Below, in pieces: positions 46,891 to 55,428 of a stretch of 64,000 bases of DNA. The position numbers and the translations under genes are program-made. Position 1 is the first letter of the stretch; every line of letters starts with the position of its first letter. The notes below the pieces were generated by a model. The model was not told the DNA's origin, did not search any database, and saw only the letters and a program-made list of their open reading frames with translations. The stretch comes from Stackebrandtia albiflava (GTDB lineage: Bacteria; Actinomycetota; Actinomycetes; Mycobacteriales; Micromonosporaceae): contig NZ_VLLL01000005.1 in assembly GCF_007994225.1 (NCBI RefSeq), positions 128,359 to 192,358 on the forward strand, given 5' to 3'.

Positions 46891-46919
46891 CGGCCGGTAA
46901 CCGAATCGGTGACCGGCCG
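46891..46919. promoter_or_regulatory. 29-base near-perfect palindrome, likely operator
   Basis: CGGCCGGT-A-ACCG, centre AAT, then CGGT-G-ACCGGCCG: 12 of 13 arm positions pair. It lies about 90 bases upstream of the nagZ start and 214 bases upstream of the ROK start. Confidence 0.6.
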
Positions 46920-47132
46920 CACCGGGCCGTCCCCACGGCGGAGTAGATTCGGGATACCGGTGTGTGGCAGGCGCCATTCGCGACGTGCCCGCGGGGTGGT
47001 CTCCTCCCGAGCGACACGCCCGACGACACGTGCCCACCGACGGCCCGTCCGCCGCCCGGTGACCCTTGCGGTCGGCCGGTACGGTACGACCGGCCGCCGC
47101 CACACCTCCAGCGATGAAAGGCGTCCCGATCG

Positions 47133-48299
47133 ATGGCACAGCGACAGTCACCCGGCGTACCTCAACTGCTGCGGGTCCTCAACGACCGCGCCGCGCTGAA
47201 CCTGCTGTTCACCGAAGGACCGCAGACCAGAGCGCAGATGGCCGCCGCGACCTCGTTGTCCAAGGTGACCGCCTCCCAGATGGTGGAGCGGCTCGAATCC
47301 CGTGGCCTCATCGAGGCCGTCGGCACCCGCCCCGGGAACCGGGGACCGAACGCGCAGGTCTACGCGGTCGTCGGCTCGTACGCGCACGTCGTCGGCGTCA
47401 ACGTCGGCCCCGAGACCATAGTGGCCGCCTGCGCCGACCTCACCGGTGAGGTACGCGGCAGGGTCGAACTCGCCCTCACCGACGGCGACGAACCCGTGTC
47501 CGTCGTGCACCGCGCCGTCGCGGCGGCCGCCGCCGACGCCGGCACCACCCTCGACGGCGTCAACCGCGTCATGCTCGCGACCCCGGGCATCATCGACCCC
47601 GGTTCCGGCGACATCGGATTCGCCTGGGACCTGCCCTCCTGGCACCGCGGCCTCCACGAGGCCCTGGAGAAGGACCTCGGCACACCGGTCGTCATCGAGA
47701 ACGACGTCAACCTCGCCGCGGTCGCCGAACACCGGGAAGGCGCCGCGCGCGGCGTCGACGACTTCGTCTACGTGTGGTTCAGCCGCGGACTGGGCGTCGG
47801 CGTCGTCCTGGGCGGGAAACTGCACCGCGGCGCCAACGGCGGCGCCGGCGAGATCGGCTACCTGCCCGTGCCGGGCGTGTCCCTTCCGGAGGAACCGGTC
47901 ACCAGGCGCGCCAAGGGCTCCTTCCAACGGCTCGCCGGTGGTGAGGTCGTGGAGGAACTGGGACGGTCGCACGGGTTCTCCGGCGAGCCGCACGAGATCG
48001 TGGCCGCCGCCGTCGCCTCGCCCGACGGCGTCGCCTTCCTCGACGAGATCGCCGACCGGATGGCGCTCGGCGTGGCCTCGGTGTGCTCGGTGCTGGATCC
48101 GGCGCTGGTCGTCCTCGGCGGCGAGGTCGGATACGCGGGCGGCACCGCCCTGGCCGACCGGGTCGCCGCCGCCCTGCCCAGGATCGCCCCGCTGGAGCCG
48201 CGGGTGGTGGTCGGCACCGCCGCCGTCGAACCCGTCCTGAGGGGGGCCATGCGGGTCGCCCTCGACACGGTCCGGGACGAGATCTTCTCCGAGGAGTGA
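47133..48299 (+). CDS. ROK-family transcriptional regulator
   Basis: A winged-helix DNA-binding domain (residues about 10-75, TRAQMAAATSLSKVTASQMVERLESRGL) precedes a sugar-kinase-like ROK domain. The phosphate motif reads VGVNVGPETI, and the region after NDVNLAAVAEHREGAARGVDD and GAGEIGYLPV matches ROK repressors. The CxCGxxGCxE zinc site of most ROK proteins is missing. Divergent from nagZ, so amino-sugar-responsive repression of wall recycling is a plausible role, though not shown. ATG 47133 has GAAAGG upstream. A short dyad follows the stop. Confidence 0.85.
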   Translation: MAQRQSPGVPQLLRVLNDRAALNLLFTEGPQTRAQMAAATSLSKVTASQMVERLESRGLIEAVGTRPGNRGPNAQVYAVVGSYAHVVGVNVGPETIVAACADLTGEVRGRVELALTDGDEPVSVVHRAVAAAAADAGTTLDGVNRVMLATPGIIDPGSGDIGFAWDLPSWHRGLHEALEKDLGTPVVIENDVNLAAVAEHREGAARGVDDFVYVWFSRGLGVGVVLGGKLHRGANGGAGEIGYLPVPGVSLPEEPVTRRAKGSFQRLAGGEVVEELGRSHGFSGEPHEIVAAAVASPDGVAFLDEIADRMALGVASVCSVLDPALVVLGGEVGYAGGTALADRVAAALPRIAPLEPRVVVGTAAVEPVLRGAMRVALDTVRDEIFSEE

Positions 48300-48388
48300 C
48301 GGCCGACGCCGGAGTGTCGGCGACCGCGAAACCCCCGGCACGGGGACCGCCGTCCGTTCCGGGAGACGTCCGGCGAACAATCGGACCC

Positions 48389-49372
48389 ATGACACCACCG
48401 ACCATCACCGACGTCCACCGCGCCGCGAACGGCCTACGCGGCAGGCTCGCCCCGACTCCGTTGCTGTCGTACCCGGCACTCGACGAGATCACGGGTACAC
48501 GTGTCCTGGTCAAGCACGAGAACCTGCAACCGACCGGGGCGTTCAAGGTCCGGGGCGGGCTCACGCTGCTGGCGGGCATGGACCCGGCGGAACGGGAACG
48601 CGGCGTCGTCGGATACTCCACCGGAAACCACGCCCAGTCGCTCGCGTACGCCGCCCGCGAGTTCGGCGTGCCCTGCCTGATCGTGATGCCGGAGGCGGCC
48701 AACCCCGTCAAGGCCCGGGCGGTGCGGCGGCTCGGCGCCGAACTGGTCACGCACGGCCCCGACTTCGAGGCCGCCACCGCTCACGCCCACGAACTGGCCC
48801 GTGACCGAGGCATGCGATTGGTGGGCGCCGCCGACGAGCCCGGAATCATCGCGGGTGTCGCGACCGCCTACCTGGAGATCCTCACCGCAGCGCCCGACCT
48901 GTCCGCGATCGTGGTCCCGGTGGGCAGCGGAACCGGTGCGGCGGCGGCCTGCCTGGTCGCGGCGGCGGTCAACCCGGCGTGCCGGATCGTCGCCGTACAG
49001 TCCGAGTCGTCGCCGGCCGGGTACGAGTCGTGGCGGTCGGGGACACCGGAACGCCGTCCCAACCGCACGGCGGTGGAGGGCCTGGCGACCGGCTCGGGGT
49101 TCGCGCTGCCGCAGTCGATGCTCCGCGACCGGCTCCACGACTTCCGGCTGGTCACCGACGACCGGATCGCGCGGGCGCAGTGGATGATGCTGAGCCGGGC
49201 GCGGACCGTCGCCGAGGGTGCGGGCGCCGCCGCGCTGGCCGCCGTTCTCGACGACCCGGAGGACTTCTCCGACGGCCCGATCGCGATCGTGTGCACCGGA
49301 GGGAACGCCGCGGAGGCCGAGCTGCGTCGTTGTGTCGCGCTCGCCTCGTCGACGGAACCGGGATTCCACTGA
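48389..49372 (+). CDS. PLP-dependent threonine/serine ammonia-lyase-like protein
   Basis: Fold type II PLP enzyme of 327 residues. The Schiff-base lysine is Lys53 in TGAFKVRGG; the ASGNH-type motif reads STGNHAQ; the phosphate-binding loop is GSGTGAAAA. There is no C-terminal ACT regulatory domain, so it belongs with short catabolic threonine/serine dehydratases or serine racemases. Substrate cannot be chosen from sequence. ATG 48389 has no ribosome site; the longer frame to 48083 overlaps the ROK gene and is a shadow. It may be leaderless or coupled to the ROK transcript. Confidence 0.85.
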   Translation: MTPPTITDVHRAANGLRGRLAPTPLLSYPALDEITGTRVLVKHENLQPTGAFKVRGGLTLLAGMDPAERERGVVGYSTGNHAQSLAYAAREFGVPCLIVMPEAANPVKARAVRRLGAELVTHGPDFEAATAHAHELARDRGMRLVGAADEPGIIAGVATAYLEILTAAPDLSAIVVPVGSGTGAAAACLVAAAVNPACRIVAVQSESSPAGYESWRSGTPERRPNRTAVEGLATGSGFALPQSMLRDRLHDFRLVTDDRIARAQWMMLSRARTVAEGAGAAALAAVLDDPEDFSDGPIAIVCTGGNAAEAELRRCVALASSTEPGFH

Positions 49373-49444
49373 GTCCGTACGGCGTGGTGCCCGATTTCCG
49401 GCAATCCATAATGCTATGAGGGCCGGCTTGGCAGACTGTCCACC

Positions 49445-50503
49445 ATGCGGGGATGGTGGATCACGATGTTGACGGCGGTCCTGGTGGCGGTGACGGTGGC
49501 GACGCCCGTCCACGCCGAGCCCGGTGGCCGCGGCGAGGACCACGGCGACGCGTTCCGGCCGCACGGGCGGGGGCCGGAGGCGGCGACGGCCGACTACGGG
49601 GGCGCGAAGTGGGTCGCGGCCCACAAGGGCAACTACACCAACGCGGACCGGCCCGAGAGCGACCCGATCGACAGGATCGTCGTCCACACGATGCAGGGGA
49701 GCTACGAGGGCACCAAGGCGTGGTTCCGCAATCCTCGGTCCCAGGTGACCACGCACTACATAATCCGGGCGGAGGACGGCGAGATCACCCAGATGGTCCA
49801 CGAGTCCGACATCGCGTGGCACGCCGGGAACTGGGACTACAACGTGACCTCGATCGGCATCGAACACGAGGGCTACGTCGACGACCCGGAGAAGTGGTAC
49901 ACCGACGCCATGTACGAGTCCTCGGCGAAACTGGTCAGGACGATCGCCGTAAAGTACGGCATTCCGCTGGACCGCGAGCACGTCATCGGCCACAGCGAGG
50001 TGCCCGGAGCCGACCACACCGACCCCGGCGACGGCTGGGACTGGGACCGGTACATGCGGCTCCTGCGCTCCTCGGCCGCCGACGGGGAACCCATCACACT
50101 GGACGACGGCGACGAGTCGCGGGTCACCGCCGGTGACGGGTGGCGGCGCGGCACCGCCGACGGTGACCTCTCCGGCGGCCACACCGGCGCGTCACCGGTG
50201 ACGTACTCCGATCCGTTGTGGTACCGGTTCGCGGTCCCCGCGACCGGCCGGTACCGGATCGAGGTGAGGCACCCGGCCTCGCCACGGTTCAACGACCGCA
50301 CGCCCTACATCGTCAACACCGCCGGTGACGGCGACTGGCAGACCGTGTACCTGGACCAACGTTCCTCCGGTGGGGTGTGGCGCTCCATCGGGGAGTTCGC
50401 GCTGGCCGCCGGCGACCACCCGACGGTGGCGGTGTCGCGGTGGACCGGCGGCACCGGGACCGTCGTCGCGGACGGGGTCAGGCTCATCCCGCAGGACGGC
50501 TGA
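49445..50503 (+). CDS. Secreted N-acetylmuramoyl-L-alanine amidase with golvesin-like C-terminal domain
   Basis: A Sec signal peptide (about residues 1-24, cleavage after VHA) is followed by an AmpD-type Amidase_2 domain. Zinc ligands fit His in RIVVHTMQGS, His in HVIGHSEVPG and Asp in DHTDPGDGW. The middle THYIIRAEDGEITQMV is typical. The C-terminal domain (from about 225) mirrors that of the amidase at 44161, sharing LDQRSSGG, LAAGDHPTVAVSRWTGGTG and VADGVRL. No ribosome site precedes ATG 49445, but CAGACT ends seven bases upstream, so the transcript may be leaderless. 352 residues. Probably acts on peptidoglycan outside the membrane. Confidence 0.88.
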   Translation: MRGWWITMLTAVLVAVTVATPVHAEPGGRGEDHGDAFRPHGRGPEAATADYGGAKWVAAHKGNYTNADRPESDPIDRIVVHTMQGSYEGTKAWFRNPRSQVTTHYIIRAEDGEITQMVHESDIAWHAGNWDYNVTSIGIEHEGYVDDPEKWYTDAMYESSAKLVRTIAVKYGIPLDREHVIGHSEVPGADHTDPGDGWDWDRYMRLLRSSAADGEPITLDDGDESRVTAGDGWRRGTADGDLSGGHTGASPVTYSDPLWYRFAVPATGRYRIEVRHPASPRFNDRTPYIVNTAGDGDWQTVYLDQRSSGGVWRSIGEFALAAGDHPTVAVSRWTGGTGTVVADGVRLIPQDG

Positions 50504-50529
50504 CGCCGCCGCACCGCCCGGTCCGCCGG

Positions 50530-50844
50530 TCAGTGGTAGACCTTCAGCCCGACGACGCCGGCCACCACGAGCAGCAGGCAGACGATCCGCTGCCAGTTGA
50601 CCGACTCGCCGAGCCAGACCATGCCGATCACGGCCGTGCCGACGGCGCCGATGCCGACCCACACGACGTAGCCGGTACCGACCGGGATGTCCTTGAGCGC
50701 CCAGCCGAGTCCGGCCATGCTCAACACCAGCGCGACACCGAACACGGCGGTCGGCCACGGTCTACTGAAGCCCTGTGAGCGTTCGAGGGCTATCGCCCAG
50801 GTCGTCTCCAGGAGGCCCGAGATGACGAGAATGATCCATGACAT
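50530..50844 (-). CDS. sugE: SMR-family transporter, SugE/Gdx-like
   Basis: The 104-residue protein has four membrane helices and starts MSWIILVISGLLETTWA, with Glu13 as the proton/substrate-coupling residue. The pattern WALKDIPVGTGYVVWVGIGAVG is that of the SugE/Gdx group, whose members export guanidinium. No guanidine riboswitch is recognisable upstream and no ribosome site is clear. It lies 108 bases downstream of the GntR gene on the same strand. The longer ORF start at 50886 adds a non-conserved leader. Identification as SugE rather than EmrE/QacE is by motif only. Confidence 0.83.
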   Translation of the reverse strand: MSWIILVISGLLETTWAIALERSQGFSRPWPTAVFGVALVLSMAGLGWALKDIPVGTGYVVWVGIGAVGTAVIGMVWLGESVNWQRIVCLLLVVAGVVGLKVYH

Positions 50845-50952
50845 CTGGAAACTTTTAGCAAAGTCCACGGTCCCGAACCCGGCCAAACCGGATGAAGCGG
50901 ACCGGTCAGATTCCTCACCACTTCCTGCGGGGCGGGCCGTATCGGCTGGGGC

Positions 50953-51669
50953 TCAACGGTTCCGGTCGTCCCGGGGGGTGCGGCGGCGGGTGTGGACGGC
51001 CTTCTCGGGGTCTATCTCGGATTCGCTCCACTGCGCGGCCATGGCCAACGTGGGGCCCCGGCTGTTCTCGATGTGCTGGGCGGCGAGCCGGGTGGCCTCC
51101 TCGACGTCGTGCGCGGCTATCGCCCGGTAGATGGTCTCGTGTTCGCGGCACTGCGCGACCGGGTCGAGTTCGACCGCCAGGTGGAACAGCCAGCGGAGCC
51201 GGGAGTCCAACGGCCGCATCAGCGTCTCCAGGAGACGGTTGCCGGACACGGCGACGAGTTCGTTGTGGAAGTCGGCGTTGTGTTCGGTGAGCCGGTGCGG
51301 GTCGTCGGTGTGTCGCCTGGCGACCGCCAGCAGCTCCCGGAGCCGGGCGAGGTCGTCCTCGGTGGCGCGTTCGGCGGCGAGCCGGGTCGCGAGGACCTCG
51401 ACGCCGGTCCGCACGTCGAACAGGTCGCGGACGTCCCGGGGTGTGAAGGGGCTGACGATGGTGCCGCGTCCGGGGACGATCACGACCAGCCCCTCGGCCG
51501 ACAGCAGTCGCAACGCCTCCCGGACCGGTATCCGGGACACGTCGAGTTCGGTGGCGAGGTCACGTTCGATGAGCCGGTGGCCCGGTGGCACCCGCACCTC
51601 GATGATGCGGCGTTTGAGTGTGCGATAGACCAGGTCACGAAGTGAATCGGGCTTGCGGTCGATCGTCAT
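50953..51669 (-). CDS. GntR/FadR-family transcriptional regulator
   Basis: The N-terminal winged helix (residues 6-75) has LRDLVYRTLKRRIIEVRVPPG and DVSRIPVREALRLLSAEGLV, typical of GntR. A helical FCD effector domain follows, with its metal ligand positions in EHNADFHNELV, a His near 170 and a His near 195. I start at ATG 51669 (complement), with AGGGAT upstream. It is divergent from the amidohydrolase gene, and the shared 103-base gap contains GGTATACC. Repression of that enzyme gene and itself is the simplest reading; the effector is unknown. Confidence 0.88.
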   Translation of the reverse strand: MTIDRKPDSLRDLVYRTLKRRIIEVRVPPGHRLIERDLATELDVSRIPVREALRLLSAEGLVVIVPGRGTIVSPFTPRDVRDLFDVRTGVEVLATRLAAERATEDDLARLRELLAVARRHTDDPHRLTEHNADFHNELVAVSGNRLLETLMRPLDSRLRWLFHLAVELDPVAQCREHETIYRAIAAHDVEEATRLAAQHIENSRGPTLAMAAQWSESEIDPEKAVHTRRRTPRDDRNR

Positions 51670-51717
51670 GCGGTATCCCTGCGCGTGGGCGGTTGCTGGA
51701 AGGAGCCGGGAGGCCGA

Positions 51718-51733
51718 TAGTGGTATACCTTTA
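51718..51733. promoter_or_regulatory. GntR-type operator, GGTATACC palindrome
   Basis: TAGTGGTATACCTTTA has a perfect core GGTATACC at 51722-51729, fitting the FadR-subfamily pattern TnGTnnnACnA loosely. It lies in the divergent GntR/amidohydrolase gap. Confidence 0.6.
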
Positions 51734-51772
51734 AATCGGCAAACCCCACCTCTGGAGAGGATACGTACCACG

Positions 51773-52972
51773 ATGACCGACCTACTGCTTCGCGCAGCCC
51801 GGGTGTGGGGACACCCCGGCGCCACCGACCTGCGCATCCGCGCCGGTCACGTCGCCGAGATCGGCACCGGCCTGGCGCCCGCACCCGGCGACGCCGTCGA
51901 AGACCTGCCGGACGCGCTCCTGCTGCCGGGCCTCGTCGACTCACACGCGCACCTCGACAAGACGCTCATGGGCGGCCCCTGGGTCCCCCACGAGTCCGGA
52001 CCCGGCCTCATCGGCAAGATCCGCAACGGGCAGGAACGCCGGAGCGAACTCGGCATCCCCGACCCCCGGTACATCGGCACCCTCGCCCGCCGGATGGTCG
52101 CCCTGGGCACCACCCACGTCCGCAGTCACGTCGACGTCGACCCGCTGCTGGGGATCGACGCCGTGCACGCCGTCCGCGAGGCGGTGGCCGGCCTCGGCGG
52201 CGCGCTCACCGCCGAACTGGTGGCGTTCCCCCAGGCGGGCCTGCTCACCGCCCCCGGAACCGAAGGACTGCTGGCGGACGCGCTGGAGGCGGGCGTCGAG
52301 ATCATCGGCGGCATCGACCCCGCCGGGCTCGACAACGACCCGGTCCGGCACCTCGACGTCGTGTTCGGCCTGGCCGAACGCTTCGGCGTCGGCGTCGACA
52401 TCCACCTGCACGACGGCGGCAGCCTCGGCGCCTGGCAGTTCGGCCTCATCATCGAACGGACCAGGGCACTGGGCCTGGCGGGCAAGGTCACCATCAGCCA
52501 CGCGTTCGCACTCCACGACGCCGACGCCGCCACCCGGGTCCGGCTCATCGACGGCCTCGCCGAGGCGGGCGTCTCACTGACCTCGGTCGCCCCGGTGCGG
52601 GTACTGCCGCTGGCGGACCTGCGCGCCGCCGGAGTCCCCATGGGACTCGGCAACGACGGCATCCGGGACCTGTGGAGCCCGTTCGGCACCGGCGACATGC
52701 TGGAACGCGCCATGTTCTGCGCCAAGAACTCCGGCTACGCCACCGACCCGCTGATCGAGACCGCGCTGGACGCGGCGACCTCCGGCGGTGCCCGGGTCAT
52801 GGGGATCACCGGATACGGCCTGTCGGTCGGCGCCGCCGCCGACGTCGTCGCGGTCCCCGCCCGGACCGCCGCCGAGGCCGTCGTCATGCGGCCGACCCGG
52901 ACCCTGGTGGTCAAAGGCGGCGTCGTGGTGGCCAGGAACGGCGAATACCTGGAGGACCACCCGGCGGTGTGA
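51773..52972 (+). CDS. Amidohydrolase, cytosine-deaminase-like
   Basis: The 399-residue TIM-barrel metal hydrolase has DSHAHLDKT (the HxH pair) near residue 60, HLHDGG near 208, SHAFALHD near 242 and GNDGIRDLWSPFG near 296, matching the CodA pattern. Where E. coli cytosine deaminase has the HCDE catalytic Glu, this has HLHD, so the substrate may differ. ATG 51773 has GGAGAGG upstream. It is divergent from the GntR regulator and ends in a 21-bp hairpin. No transporter gene is adjacent. Likely substrate class: a nitrogen heterocycle or related cyclic amide; unassigned. Confidence 0.82.
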   Translation: MTDLLLRAARVWGHPGATDLRIRAGHVAEIGTGLAPAPGDAVEDLPDALLLPGLVDSHAHLDKTLMGGPWVPHESGPGLIGKIRNGQERRSELGIPDPRYIGTLARRMVALGTTHVRSHVDVDPLLGIDAVHAVREAVAGLGGALTAELVAFPQAGLLTAPGTEGLLADALEAGVEIIGGIDPAGLDNDPVRHLDVVFGLAERFGVGVDIHLHDGGSLGAWQFGLIIERTRALGLAGKVTISHAFALHDADAATRVRLIDGLAEAGVSLTSVAPVRVLPLADLRAAGVPMGLGNDGIRDLWSPFGTGDMLERAMFCAKNSGYATDPLIETALDAATSGGARVMGITGYGLSVGAAADVVAVPARTAAEAVVMRPTRTLVVKGGVVVARNGEYLEDHPAV

Positions 52973-52991
52973 CCGGCACTCCTCGCCGCCG

Positions 52992-53046
52992 AGGCCGGGG
53001 GGACGTCGACACCGCCGAACGACGTCGACGTCTCCCCGGCCTCGCA
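52992..53046 (+). terminator. Long stem-loop terminator after the amidohydrolase
   Basis: Bases 52992-53012 and 53026-53046 pair over 21 positions (CGAGGCCGGGG...GACGTCGAC) with one G-U pair and a 13-base loop. Confidence 0.88.
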
Positions 53047-53182
53047 CACAGGGATCGTCCCGGGGCGCCGACGTCTCAGCCGTCCCGGAGAATGGAAACC
53101 GGCTCCCATTCTGCGGTACGCCGGGTCTAGGGTCGGCTGACCGGCCGCGCCCCGGCGGCCGCCTACGACACGGAGACCACCC

Positions 53183-53977
53183 TTGACCGACGACTACGTA
53201 CACGGCCACGCCCCCGCCGTACTGCGCTCGCACCGCGGCCGCACCGTCGAGAACTCCGCCGCCTACCTGCGGCCCCGGCTCCGCCCGGGACTGTCGATCC
53301 TGGACATCGGCTGCGGACCGGGCACCATCACCGCCGACCTCGCCCGCATCGTCGCGCCCGGAGACGTGCTCGGCATCGACCCCGAACCCGGCGTCGTCGC
53401 CGAGGCCGCCGCGCACGCCGGGGACGTCGGCAACGCCGAGTTCCGCGTCGGCGACGTCTACCACCTCGACCTACCCGACGACTCCTTCGACGTCGTACAC
53501 GCTCACCAGGTGCTCCAACACCTGCCCGACCCGGTGCGCGCACTGCGGGAGATGCGGCGGGTGTGCCGGCCCGGCGGCGTGGTCGCGGTACGCGACGCCG
53601 ACTACCCCGCCATGTCCTGGTATCCGCTGCTGCCCGGCCTCGACACCTGGCTGCGGGTGTACCGGGCGGTCGCCGCCGACGCCCACGGCACCCCCGACGC
53701 AGGACGCCGACTGCTGTCCTGGGCGCGGGAGGCGGGCTTCGACGACATCACGCCCTCCGCGTCCGTCTGGTGCCACGCCACCCCGGAACGGCGCGCCGAA
53801 TGGGGCGGCATGTGGGCCGACCGGATCGTCTCCTCCCGGGTCGGACACGCCGCCGTCGCCGCAGGGCACGCCACACCCGCCGACATCCGCGACATCTCCG
53901 ACACCTGGCGGGCGTGGGCCGCCGACCCCGACGGCTGGTTCACCGTCCCCCACGGTGAACTCCTGTGCACCGCGTGA
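53183..53977 (+). CDS. AdoMet-dependent methyltransferase, UbiE/class I
   Basis: The AdoMet-binding motif I is ILDIGCGPGTITADLA (residues about 39-54). Motif II/post-I follows as VLGIDPEPGVV and FDVVHAHQVLQHLPDP, typical of small-molecule class I methyltransferases. Total length is 264 residues, with a C-terminal lid region of about 120. TTG 53183 has GGAG upstream; no better ATG is available. Substrate is unknown. It lies alone after the terminator, with TAGGGT at 53128 as a possible -10 box. Confidence 0.84.
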   Translation: MTDDYVHGHAPAVLRSHRGRTVENSAAYLRPRLRPGLSILDIGCGPGTITADLARIVAPGDVLGIDPEPGVVAEAAAHAGDVGNAEFRVGDVYHLDLPDDSFDVVHAHQVLQHLPDPVRALREMRRVCRPGGVVAVRDADYPAMSWYPLLPGLDTWLRVYRAVAADAHGTPDAGRRLLSWAREAGFDDITPSASVWCHATPERRAEWGGMWADRIVSSRVGHAAVAAGHATPADIRDISDTWRAWAADPDGWFTVPHGELLCTA

Positions 53978-54088
53978 CCGGGTGAACCGGCGGCCGCACC
54001 CCGGTCGCCGTGCGGTGTCCCGGACTGGACGCGACGGATAGCATGGGGCCGCGGCAGCCGGGCTGCCGTGGAGACACAGGAGATCACG

Positions 54089-54880
54089 ATGCGGATCGCA
54101 CGGCGACTTGCGGGCCTGGCGGTGGTGGTGGCGACGGCGTCGACGGCCGCCCTGGCCCCGGTCTCTCCGGCGCAGGCGCAACCCGGAGCCCACTACGTCT
54201 CGCTGGGCGACTCGTTCTCCTCCGGCAGCGGAGCCGCCGACTACCGCGACGGCGACTGCCTGCGCTCGGAGCACTCGTTCCCGGTGCTGCTCACCGAACT
54301 CAACGAGCTGGAACTGTCGTTCGCCGCCTGCGGAGGCGCCGACATCCACGACGTCAGGAACTCGCAACTGCCGATGCTGGACCCCTCGACCGACCGGGTC
54401 ACCATCTCGGTCGGGGGCAATGACGCCGGCTGGGCCGACGTCATCGGCCACTGTGTACTGGCCGCCGACGACGCCTGCGCCGAACGCATCGACACCGCCG
54501 AGGACTACATCACCGGAGAACTCCACGCCGCCCTCACCGGCCTCTACCGGGACATCCGGACACGGGCACCCGAGGCGGCCGTCATGGCCGTCGGATACCC
54601 GCGACTGTTCGCCGAGGCCCCCTGCGAGTCCGCGCCCGGATTGACCGAACAGGAACAGCAGTGGCTCAACGACGCCGCCGACCTGCTGAACCGGGTGACA
54701 CTGCGCGCCGCGACCGAGGCCGGGATCCGGTTCGCCGACCCGCGCACCGCCTTCACCGGCCACGCCGTGTGCGACGAGGACCCGTGGATGCACGGGCTCA
54801 GCAACGTCCCCGGCGACGCCTTCCACCCCAACCCCGCCGGCTACGCCGGATACGCGGAGTTCATCGACTGGATGTGGTAG
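54089..54880 (+). CDS. Secreted SGNH/GDSL hydrolase (lipase/esterase)
   Basis: After a signal peptide (cleavage near AQA at about 30) the four SGNH blocks appear: GDSFSSGSG with the catalytic Ser, CGGADIHD, VGGNDAGW, and FHPNPAGYAGY with the catalytic Asp/His pair. Six cysteines suit extracellular disulphides. This matches Streptomyces-type SGNH lipases and esterases. ATG 54089 has AGGAG seven bases before it, better than GTG 54068. 263 residues. Confidence 0.88.
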   Translation: MRIARRLAGLAVVVATASTAALAPVSPAQAQPGAHYVSLGDSFSSGSGAADYRDGDCLRSEHSFPVLLTELNELELSFAACGGADIHDVRNSQLPMLDPSTDRVTISVGGNDAGWADVIGHCVLAADDACAERIDTAEDYITGELHAALTGLYRDIRTRAPEAAVMAVGYPRLFAEAPCESAPGLTEQEQQWLNDAADLLNRVTLRAATEAGIRFADPRTAFTGHAVCDEDPWMHGLSNVPGDAFHPNPAGYAGYAEFIDWMW

Positions 54881-54947
54881 CCGCCACCCGGCCGTAGCGC
54901 ACGCCACACCCGGCGTCGGTGACGGTCGTCCACCGTCGCGCCGGGCC

Positions 54948-54953
54948 TAGGCT
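54948..54953 (+). promoter_or_regulatory. Candidate -10 element of a leaderless mRNA
   Basis: TAGGCT ends six bases before the GTG of the acetyltransferase gene and no ribosome site is present. Confidence 0.5.
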
Positions 54954-54959
54954 CACACG

Positions 54960-55412
54960 GTGACGCCCATGACGATCCGCGCCGCCCGAGAATCCGACCT
55001 GCAGGCCGTGGTCGACATGCTGGCCGACGATCCGCTCGGCGCCACCCGGGAGTCCCCCACCGAGCTCGACCGCTACCTCCCCGCCTTCCGCGCCATCGAG
55101 GCCGACCCGCACCAACACCTCGCGGTCGTCGAGATCGACGGCCGGGTCGCCGGATGCCTGCAACTGACCGTCATCCCGGGCCTGTCCCGCACCGGGATGA
55201 CCCGCGGACTCATCGAGGCCGTCAGGGTCCACCGCGACCACCGTGGATCCGGCGTCGGCAGCCGGCTCGTGGAGTGGGCGCTCGACCGCGCCCGCCGGGA
55301 GGGCTGCGGCATCGTGCAGCTGACCACGGACCTCACCCGGCACGACGCCCACCGCTTCTACGAGCGGCTCGGCTTCGTCCGGTCGCACTACGGCATGAAA
55401 CACCCCCTGTGA
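54960..55412 (+). CDS. GNAT-family N-acetyltransferase
   Basis: This 150-residue single-domain GNAT has the acetyl-CoA pyrophosphate loop VHRDHRGSGVGSRLV near residue 92 and the beta5 strand LTTDLTRHDAHRFYERLGF near 122. The small acetyl-acceptor is unknown. The GTG start has TAGGCT six bases upstream and no ribosome site, so it is probably leaderless. The MFS exporter gene begins 16 bases after the stop, so the two are likely co-transcribed and may serve resistance together. Confidence 0.87.
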   Translation: MTPMTIRAARESDLQAVVDMLADDPLGATRESPTELDRYLPAFRAIEADPHQHLAVVEIDGRVAGCLQLTVIPGLSRTGMTRGLIEAVRVHRDHRGSGVGSRLVEWALDRARREGCGIVQLTTDLTRHDAHRFYERLGFVRSHYGMKHPL

Positions 55413-55428
55413 CCCGAGCCGACGCTCG

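Larger units (their letters stand above)
46804..47132. other. 329-base divergent control region between nagZ and the ROK gene
   Basis: It contains the A+T-rich nagZ promoter element (46827-46855) and a 29-base near-perfect palindrome (46891-46919). The rest is G+C-rich without a clear gene. Both sites could be read by the divergent ROK regulator. Confidence 0.55.

Noticed and set aside
50845-50952. Guanidine riboswitch upstream of the SugE-like gene
   Set aside because: I compared the coding-strand leader with remembered guanidine-I and guanidine-III consensus features and found no convincing match.
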